Below are positions 7,697 through 11,655 of a DNA stretch of 11,655 bases, in pieces. The position numbers and the translations under genes were made by a program. The stretch's first letter is position 1. Each line of letters starts with the position of its first letter. The notes below the pieces were generated by a model. That model was not told the DNA's origin, made no database searches, and saw nothing but the letters and a program-made list of their open reading frames with translations. This DNA comes from Pseudomonadota bacterium (lineage in GTDB: Bacteria; Pseudomonadota; Gammaproteobacteria; Acidiferrobacterales; UBA6901): the NCBI GenBank assembly GCA_021783175.1, contig JAJXUF010000102.1:1-11655 (forward strand), in the 5' to 3' direction.

Positions 7697-7720
7697 CGTT
7701 ATGTATATCACGACATAACG
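7697..7720. promoter_or_regulatory. Spaced palindrome, Mo-box (ModE)-like
   Basis: CGTTATGT (7697-7704) and ACATAACG (7713-7720) are perfect inverted copies separated by 8 nt. The outer CGTTAT and ATAACG half-sites are 12 nt apart, which is the spacing of the ModE Mo-box (CGTTATATA-N6-TATATAACG as recalled). The inner triplets differ from that consensus (GTA and GAC). It lies 35 nt beyond the FNR-type box from the beta-barrel gene. It is probably an operator for a dimeric regulator; the ModE assignment is a guess. Confidence 0.4.
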
Positions 7721-7852
7721 TATTCAGCCTGAGCAAGAGATGTGCCGAAATATATATTCATATAACTATCATATGCTTACAAATTTACCGGGCACGTGGA
7801 AGCAGTTAATGGATCGCCTTTTGTAGGATTTACCACCCGGTTTGGAGCAAAG

Positions 7853-7887
7853 TTCACGAAACGGAATTGATCAGGCAGTTTCGTGAA
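7853..7887. repeat. Inverted repeat, 10-bp arms
   Basis: TTCACGAAAC (7853-7862) and GTTTCGTGAA (7878-7887) are perfect inverted copies around 15 nt. On the minus strand the stem is preceded by AT-rich sequence, not followed by a T-run, so it is not an obvious terminator. It could be an operator or a structural element. It lies just before the ATG of the small ORF at 7893. Confidence 0.4.
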
Positions 7888-7892
7888 AAACA

Positions 7893-8057
7893 ATGAAATG
7901 GATCAATGCAGCTTTATTGACCGCATTGCCGTCTGCGCGAGACGTGGAAGGTTCAGCCAATGAAATTAGGGTTTTGGTGATTGCAGTTGCAGGAATGATA
8001 CAGTTTTGGTCCAAGCGAATGCTCCTGGGCTACTCCAAAAACCGCTATCCCGATTGA
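7893..8057 (+). CDS. Doubtful 54-codon ORF, possible small membrane protein
   Basis: ATG 7893 to TGA 8055-8057 encodes 54 residues starting MKWINAALLTALPSA, with a hydrophobic stretch near residues 25-39 (IRVLVIAVAGMIQFW) and a basic tail. There is no good Shine-Dalgarno motif before it (GTGAAAAAC only), and I recognise no family. In a 770-bp AT-rich gap an ORF of this size can occur by chance, or it may be the remnant of a lost gene. Confidence 0.15.
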   Translation: MKWINAALLTALPSARDVEGSANEIRVLVIAVAGMIQFWSKRMLLGYSKNRYPD

Positions 8058-8194
8058 AAAAGCGCCCCAGAAAAAATCTGGAAAACAGCCAAATTTCCCT
8101 GTGGCTACATGATGGTTTTTCCTTGTCAATTGTTAAATTTGCGTTAAATTCATCACTTTTGGAAATTCAAGGCTAGACAAAAGTCCAATATTTA

Positions 8195-8208
8195 TTGACA
8201 TATATCAA
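8195..8208 (+). promoter_or_regulatory. FNR-type binding site upstream of the porin
   Basis: TTGACATATATCAA matches TTGAT-N4-ATCAA at nine of ten defined positions. Its centre is 180 nt before the porin ATG. If the box sits at -41.5, transcription would start near 8243, with TATGTC (8229-8234) or TACTTA (8235-8240) as a weak -10 and a leader of about 140 nt. The same bases also contain TTGACA, a perfect -35 hexamer, so the match could partly reflect a sigma70 promoter. Confidence 0.45.
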
Positions 8209-8291
8209 TATGTTGTATGAAAACTACGTATGTCTACTTATTGTAAGGAATTAAATTGAAGTGGTAAGGCCGGCAGTGTAATTTGCGCCTC

Positions 8292-8318
8292 GGATCAGGA
8301 GGGATACCCCACCGATCC
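8292..8318 (+). other. Hairpin in the porin leader
   Basis: GGATC (8292-8296) pairs with GATCC (8314-8318). After one bulged A, GG pairs with CC, and after an A-A mismatch GGG (8301-8303) pairs with CCC (8308-8310), leaving a 4-nt loop. That is about ten pairs, 63 nt before the start codon. It could influence mRNA stability or small-RNA control of the porin; no known riboswitch is recognised. Confidence 0.3.
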
Positions 8319-8366
8319 AACTATTTCGCGAGGGATTGGCCCGATACGAAAGTGAATATCTAATCT

Positions 8367-8372
8367 GAGGAG
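8367..8372 (+). promoter_or_regulatory. Ribosome binding site of the porin gene
   Basis: GAGGAG lies 9 nt before the ATG at 8382, which begins a canonical signal peptide, so the start is well supported. Confidence 0.7.
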
Positions 8373-8381
8373 ATCTTCAAA

Positions 8382-9545
8382 ATGCAAAAGAAACTAATCG
8401 CCCTGGCTGTCGCCGCTGCTTTTTCTGCACCGGCATTTGCCGATGTGACCATGTACGGTAACGTTGACGCAGCTGTTGCCCACGCTTCCGCCGACGGCCA
8501 AAAGAGCGACACGATTGCTGTTTCTGGTGGCCTGTCTGCATCCCGCCTTGGCGTGAAGGGTGCGGAAGACCTGAGCAATGGCATGAAAGCGGTCGTCGTT
8601 TTGGAATACGGGCTGGATCCGCAAACCAATTCGACCGTTGGCGCGGGCGGTGTGGGTAATTCAAGCATTGTTGCACGTCAACAAATGCTGGCTTTGGCAG
8701 GCGACTTCGGAACGGTTGCAACTGGCTACCTGCAAACAACCGCCTATGACTGGGCTGTCAAGTTCGACCCAATGGCCGATTCGCTGGTGTCTCCGCTGCA
8801 AAACGTAACCGCAGGTAGCACTTTCCTGATCGGCTCCGCAACAGGTGCAGCCCGTGCTCAACGCGCACTGGCCTACATTTCCCCAAACATGAGCGGTGTG
8901 ACCGTTGCGGTGAACTATTCCACAGCTCTGGCTGGTGTGGGTAACCTGGCTGCACCTTCTACTGCCGCTGTCGATCCTAAGACTTCTGCATTCTTGCTGT
9001 CGGCAAATTACGACAACGGTCCTCTGTCCGTCGGAGCTGTGTATACAGGCGCCACTGCTGGTACAACTTACCTGCCTGCGCTTGCCACAGAAACATCTAC
9101 GCTTTCGGCGACCGACATCGCTTTAGGTGCTTCGTACGACTTCACCGTGGTCAAACTGTTTGCAACCTATCAGACCTCCAAAACTGGTACCAACAACATA
9201 GTTACCACAGCTGGCACGAACAAGGCTATGTCCGTCAGTGCGGTAGCTCCAGTCGGCCCAGGCGCGATTGCACTCAGCTATGCCAAGAACACTATAGATG
9301 CTAGCAGTACTCTGTCGAGCTTGTCGAAGGTCGGTACTGGAACTGATATGGGTGCTTCTGGCGTTACCTTGGCTTGGCTGCAAGGCCTTTCCAAGACAAC
9401 GACGTTCTATGCTGCGTATACCAAAACGAGTCAAGGTTTAAACACTCGTTCTTATAGCGTGATCAATGATGCGTTGAGCAACGGTAATTTGACTGCTGGC
9501 GGTAGCACATCTATGCTGGCTGTGGGTCTGAACAAGAAGTTCTAA
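8382..9545 (+). CDS. Gram-negative general porin (betaproteobacterial type)
   Basis: This is a trimeric 16-stranded outer-membrane diffusion pore for small hydrophilic solutes. The 387-residue precursor has a signal peptide of 20 residues, with cleavage expected after the AFA that precedes DVTMYG. The family blocks follow: VTMYGNVDAAV as the first strand, SRLGVKGAEDLSNGMKAV, VLEYGLDP, and GDFGTVATGYL. The protein ends in KKF, the C-terminal phenylalanine recognised by the outer-membrane assembly machinery. The body is rich in Ala, Thr, Ser and Gly with few charged residues, and the common PEFGG motif of porin loop 3 is not visible, so pore selectivity may differ from classic OmpC-type porins. 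It is transcribed alone, with a long leader carrying an FNR-type box and hairpin and a strong terminator behind. It faces a second putative barrel gene across the control region. Confidence 0.93.
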   Translation: MQKKLIALAVAAAFSAPAFADVTMYGNVDAAVAHASADGQKSDTIAVSGGLSASRLGVKGAEDLSNGMKAVVVLEYGLDPQTNSTVGAGGVGNSSIVARQQMLALAGDFGTVATGYLQTTAYDWAVKFDPMADSLVSPLQNVTAGSTFLIGSATGAARAQRALAYISPNMSGVTVAVNYSTALAGVGNLAAPSTAAVDPKTSAFLLSANYDNGPLSVGAVYTGATAGTTYLPALATETSTLSATDIALGASYDFTVVKLFATYQTSKTGTNNIVTTAGTNKAMSVSAVAPVGPGAIALSYAKNTIDASSTLSSLSKVGTGTDMGASGVTLAWLQGLSKTTTFYAAYTKTSQGLNTRSYSVINDALSNGNLTAGGSTSMLAVGLNKKF

Positions 9546-9583
9546 GCACAAAAGCTTTAACCGGATATTCCGGTGCAATACTG

Positions 9584-9610
9584 AACGGCCACCTTCGGGT
9601 GGCCGTTTTT
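9584..9610 (+). terminator. Intrinsic terminator of the porin gene
   Basis: AACGGCCACC (9584-9593) pairs perfectly with GGTGGCCGTT (9598-9607) around the stable tetraloop TTCG, running into a T-tract (9606-9610). It lies 38 nt after the porin stop. This is a textbook Rho-independent terminator. Confidence 0.92.
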
Positions 9611-9611
9611 G

Positions 9612-9640
9612 TTGACAGCACATCGTTGATTGCCTAGATT
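9612..9640 (+). promoter_or_regulatory. Sigma70-type promoter of coq7
   Basis: TTGACA (9612-9617, perfect -35) is separated by exactly 17 nt from TAGATT (9635-9640, four of six -10 matches). Transcription would start near 9647, giving a leader of about 20 nt. It begins right after the porin terminator, so coq7 is transcribed independently. Confidence 0.65.
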
Positions 9641-9655
9641 GCGGACATTCTCAAC

Positions 9656-9660
9656 AGGAG
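9656..9660 (+). promoter_or_regulatory. Ribosome binding site of coq7
   Basis: AGGAG lies 6 nt before the ATG at 9667 and supports that start. Confidence 0.65.
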
Positions 9661-9666
9661 CTCATC

Positions 9667-10293
9667 ATGCTGAATCTGGACAGTCTCATCATCGAATTCG
9701 ATAAGGGTCTGCGTACCCTGTTTGCCAAAGCGCCGACCGCGCGTCCTTATCCCGACGCGGACATCGCAGATTCGGCAATGAGTGAAGCGGAAAAGAAGCA
9801 CGCAGCCGCGCTGATGCGGATCAATCACACCGGAGAGATATGCGCGCAGGCCTTGTATCAGGGACAGGCGTTGACGGCACGCGATCCGCGGGTGCAGGAA
9901 AAACTGGAGCATGCGGCGTGGGAAGAAACCGAACATCTGGCCTGGACTTCGCACCGGGTGCATGAATTGGGCGGGCGCCTGAGCCTGCTCAATCCCTTCT
10001 GGTACACCAGTTCGCTGGCACTCGGTGCATTGGCGGGTGCGCTGGGCGACAAATGGAATCTGGGTTTCCTGGCCGAAACCGAACGTCAGGTCGGTGCGCA
10101 CCTGCAGAGTCATCTGGACAGTCTGCCCAAGCAGGACGCCAAGAGCCGCGCTGTGGCACAGCAGATGTATACGGATGAAGTCGGCCATGCCGACATGGCA
10201 GTGGAGCTGGGCGCGGCGGAATTGCCGCTGCCGGTGAAGCTGGCGATGCGGGGAATGTCGAAGGTGATGACGAGGACGGTTTACTGGGTTTGA
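9667..10293 (+). CDS. coq7: Ubiquinone biosynthesis hydroxylase Coq7 (demethoxyubiquinone hydroxylase)
   Basis: This diiron monooxygenase adds the C6 hydroxyl to 2-polyprenyl-3-methyl-6-methoxy-1,4-benzoquinol, the penultimate oxygen-dependent step of ubiquinone synthesis, at the inner face of the cytoplasmic membrane. The 208-residue protein has the expected betaproteobacterial length. All six metal ligands can be placed: Glu57 in NHTGEICAQALYQGQ, Glu87 and His90 in EETEH, Glu139 in AETERQVGAH, and Glu171 and His174 in YTDEVGHADM. A weakly hydrophobic helix near 112-127 fits interfacial membrane binding. The gene has its own promoter and ribosome binding site. Its TGA ends 3 nt before a REP hairpin that may serve as its 3' mRNA end. 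The enzyme needs molecular oxygen, so the host uses ubiquinone under aerobic or microaerobic conditions. Confidence 0.95.
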   Translation: MLNLDSLIIEFDKGLRTLFAKAPTARPYPDADIADSAMSEAEKKHAAALMRINHTGEICAQALYQGQALTARDPRVQEKLEHAAWEETEHLAWTSHRVHELGGRLSLLNPFWYTSSLALGALAGALGDKWNLGFLAETERQVGAHLQSHLDSLPKQDAKSRAVAQQMYTDEVGHADMAVELGAAELPLPVKLAMRGMSKVMTRTVYWV

Positions 10294-10296
10294 CCG

Positions 10297-10404
10297 TCAT
10301 TCCGGCGAAGGCCGGAATCCAGCGGTTTGACCAATCATGTAGTTGGGTTTGTCCTCGATACAATTACGTTTATTTCTGCTGGATTCCGGCCTTCGCCGGA
10401 ATGA
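10297..10404. repeat. Pair of inverted REP units (pair B)
   Basis: The left unit 10297-10323 and the right unit 10378-10404 are perfect 27-nt inverted copies separated by 54 nt. Each unit is itself a hairpin: ATTCCGGC and GCCGGAAT form an 8-bp stem around GAAG (left, loop 10307-10310). It sits between the convergent coq7 and osmC genes, starting 3 nt after the coq7 stop, where it can end or protect both transcripts. The unit resembles dispersed REP sequences that RAYT (REP-associated tyrosine transposase) proteins are thought to move; no such gene is in this window. Confidence 0.8.
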
Positions 10405-10431
10405 AGGTAATTCGTGCTGGAGGAGTAGAAA

Positions 10432-10848
10432 TTACGCTTCCACGATCTCAAAATCGTGCGTCATTTTCGCCGTCTTCCCCAGCATGATCGATGCCGAGCA
10501 ATATTTGTCCGCAGACAGCTTGATGGCGCGCTCGACTTGTTCGCGCTTCAGGTCTTTTCCCGTCACCACAAAGTGCAAGTGGATACTGGTGAATACTTTG
10601 GGGTCGGTCTCGGCACGGTCGGACTGGATGTCCACTACGCAATCCGAGATTTGCTGCCGACTCTTTTTCAGGATGGTCACCACGTCGTAAGCGGTACAAG
10701 CGCCGGTGCCGATCAGCAACATCTCCATCGGTCGCGGTCCCAGGTTGCGGCCGCCGCCTGCGGGCGGGCCGTCCATTACAACCGAGTGACCGCTCTCGGT
10801 CTCACCGATGAAGGAAACTTCTTCTACCCATTTGATGCGTGCTCTCAT
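10432..10848 (-). CDS. OsmC-family protein (YhfA-like)
   Basis: OsmC/Ohr proteins are small cytoplasmic dimers that reduce organic hydroperoxides through two reactive cysteines; the YhfA-like branch has no settled substrate. The 138-residue protein has the two expected cysteines: Cys51 at the start of the central helix (GACTAYDVVTILKK) and Cys117 in DKYCSAS. A GPRPMEMLL block precedes the helix as in the family. The start at 10848 is supported by GGAG (complement of 10855-10858), 6 nt upstream. It is a single gene, convergent with coq7 and separated from the upstream DUF218 gene by a REP pair and its own probable promoter. Peroxidase activity is inference from the paired cysteines. The family call is firm, but the OsmC, Ohr and YhfA branches cannot be fully separated without alignment. 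Confidence 0.92.
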   Translation of the reverse strand: MRARIKWVEEVSFIGETESGHSVVMDGPPAGGGRNLGPRPMEMLLIGTGACTAYDVVTILKKSRQQISDCVVDIQSDRAETDPKVFTSIHLHFVVTGKDLKREQVERAIKLSADKYCSASIMLGKTAKMTHDFEIVEA

Positions 10849-10906
10849 GTGACACTCCGTTGGTTGGTTTTGATGCGCGCCCGGACAAAGGCGCCGGTGC
10901 TTACTT

Positions 10907-10944
10907 AATAGACTCCACTATTGATCTTTCTGTAATTCATTACA
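10907..10944 (-). promoter_or_regulatory. Candidate osmC promoter with overlapping palindrome
   Basis: On the minus strand TTACAG (complement of 10930-10935) lies 17 nt before TCTATT (complement of 10907-10912), a weak sigma70 pair giving a start near 10900. The palindrome TGTAATTCATTACA (10931-10944; 6-bp halves, 2-nt centre) covers the -35, the usual place for a repressor operator. The regulator is unknown; it is not the TACAATT-type OhrR site. Confidence 0.35.
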
Positions 10945-10961
10945 CAAATTTTGCGAACTTC

Positions 10962-11093
10962 CGTCATTCCGGCGCAGGCCGGAATCCAGCCCGTCAAATA
11001 ATACCGCGTAGCGGACAAGACCCTATTGGATTTGTCGTCCCACTGCGTGGGGATATCTCAACTGCCTAGATTCCGGCCTGCGCCGGAATGACG
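10962..11093. repeat. Pair of inverted REP units (pair C)
   Basis: Left unit 10962-10986 and right unit 11069-11093 are perfect 25-nt inverted copies; with one mismatch they extend three bases further inward. The core hairpin matches pair B except that the loop reads GCAG and not GAAG. The spacer is about 80 nt and shares the string TTGGATTTGTC (11026-11036) with a one-base variant in the pair B spacer (10343-10353). It lies between two genes on the same strand (DUF218 upstream, osmC downstream). Confidence 0.78.
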
Positions 11094-11141
11094 AGGCGGG
11101 AGGTTTTGTGTGATGTCGCCAATTATGGAAACCTCAATAAG

Positions 11142-11655
11142 TCAGGATTTTAACTGATACCACAACATCCCGATCAGCTCGTGCAGGAAAACCCGGCTGT
11201 CCCGCAAGGCATAGGCATTCGGTACGAAAGCGAGCAAATCGGTCCGGTAGCGTGTGGTGTAGCCGGTCGGGGCGGGAACGACCTGAAACCCGGCAGCCTG
11301 AAATGCCTGCACGGCACGCGGCATGTGCCAGGCATGTGTGACAAGGTAGATGCGGGTGACGCCGGCCTGTTTGAGCATCTGCCGACACAGGCGCGCATTT
11401 TCCAGCGTATTGTCCGAAGCCCCTTCAGTCCATTGCACCGGTACGTTGAACTCATGTTCCAGCACCTGTTTCATCTGTTCCGCTTCGGCGAGGCTGTTGC
11501 CCAGCGGGGTGCCGCCCGTGACCAGCAGGGGTTTCAACGTCTCGCGGTATAGCTTGGCCGCATAGCGCAAGCGCTCCAGCGTATCTTTATTGACTGTATC
11601 GCCGCCGTATTCCGGTGCGTGGAAATAAGTGCCACCACCCAGCACGACGATGGCG
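11142..11655 (-). CDS. DUF218 family protein (ElyC/SanA/YdcF), C-terminal part
   Basis: Proteins of this family are envelope-associated; E. coli ElyC and SanA affect cell-wall integrity and vancomycin barrier function, but the reaction is not established. The frame is open to the window edge and reads AIVVLGGGT at the boundary, the family's first strand and glycine loop, so the GTG at 11645 is internal and the N-terminal membrane segments lie outside the window. About 170 residues are visible with the family blocks in order: VLGGG, LLVTGGTP, EAEQMKQ, ASDNTLENA, LVTHAWHMPRA, and the closing HELIGMLWYQLK. The arrangement matches ElyC more than YdcF in my reading, because the C-terminal EL(I/L)G-type helix is present. 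The gene ends at the TGA read from 11144 to 11142. Confidence 0.9.
   Translation of the reverse strand, partial: AIVVLGGGTYFHAPEYGGDTVNKDTLERLRYAAKLYRETLKPLLVTGGTPLGNSLAEAEQMKQVLEHEFNVPVQWTEGASDNTLENARLCRQMLKQAGVTRIYLVTHAWHMPRAVQAFQAAGFQVVPAPTGYTTRYRTDLLAFVPNAYALRDSRVFLHELIGMLWYQLKS

Larger units (their letters stand above)
7600..8366. other. Long AT-rich divergent intergenic region
   Basis: About 770 bp between the divergent beta-barrel gene and the porin gene contain no ORF over 60 codons. The composition is visibly more AT-rich than the flanking genes. It holds two FNR-type boxes (7649-7662 and 8195-8208), a spaced palindrome (7697-7720), an inverted repeat (7853-7887), a doubtful 54-codon ORF (7893-8057), short direct repeats (GTTAAATT at 8132-8139 and 8143-8150), and a leader hairpin (8292-8318). 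It may also hide a small RNA, which I cannot establish from sequence alone. Confidence 0.6.

Noticed and set aside
7868..7881. Third FNR-type site (TTGATCAGGCAGTT)
   Set aside because: Only the first half matches; the second half should read ATCAA.
8067..8081. Hairpin CCAGA-N5-TCTGG as a terminator
   Set aside because: A 5-bp stem without a T-run and with no gene clearly ending at it.
7630..8380. Degraded transposase or phage remnant in the long intergenic region
   Set aside because: Translations of the frames I checked gave no recognisable fragment, and no flanking insertion-sequence ends were found.
10297..11093. CRISPR array or phage attachment sites
   Set aside because: The repeats occur as inverted pairs with unequal, unrelated spacers and internal hairpins, which fits REP units. 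No cas or integrase genes are present.

Overview
The window looks like chromosomal DNA of a Gram-negative betaproteobacterium, plausibly in the Gallionellaceae/Nitrosomonadales range. This rests on a betaproteobacterial-type trimeric porin, a Coq7-type ubiquinone hydroxylase, a NodT-type outer-membrane efflux lipoprotein, and abundant short GC-rich REP-like palindromes between genes. The taxonomic guess is inference from gene style, not from a database comparison.

Layout. (1) 1-488: the 3' part of an HD-GYP-domain gene running in from the left edge, with two signature residues changed (HD to HY, GYP to GYM). (2) 559-6378: a tight three-gene tripartite RND efflux operon in the order inner-membrane permease, periplasmic adaptor, outer-membrane factor. 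The junctions are 13 nt and a 4-nt ATGA overlap. (3) 6379-6717: a repeat-rich gap between convergent genes, holding a hairpin, a diverged pair of inverted REP units, and a large nested palindrome between the two REP units. (4) 6718-7584, minus strand: an uncharacterised exported protein, probably an outer-membrane beta-barrel. (5) 7585-8381: a long AT-rich divergent intergenic region with a perfect FNR-type box (7649-7662), a near-perfect FNR-type box (8195-8208), a Mo-box-like palindrome (7697-7720), another inverted repeat (7853-7887) and a doubtful 54-codon ORF. (6) 8382-9545: a general porin followed by a strong intrinsic terminator. (7) 9667-10293: coq7 with a good sigma70-type promoter. 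(8) 10432-10848, minus strand: an OsmC-family protein. (9) 11142-11655, minus strand: the 3' part of an ElyC/SanA/YdcF-family (DUF218) gene running off the right edge. Inverted REP pairs lie between coq7 and osmC and between the DUF218 gene and osmC.

How the parts relate. The RND operon should form one envelope-spanning drug/solute exporter. The divergent pair (putative beta-barrel and porin) flanks a shared control region with FNR-type sites on both sides, so outer-membrane composition may respond to oxygen here. Coq7 supplies ubiquinone for aerobic respiration. OsmC and DUF218 proteins are envelope/stress housekeeping functions. I see no CRISPR array, tRNA, rRNA, insertion sequence or phage gene, and no clear new multi-gene system. 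The most notable signals are the regulatory architecture of the divergent region, the degenerate HD-GYP domain and the nested palindromes.
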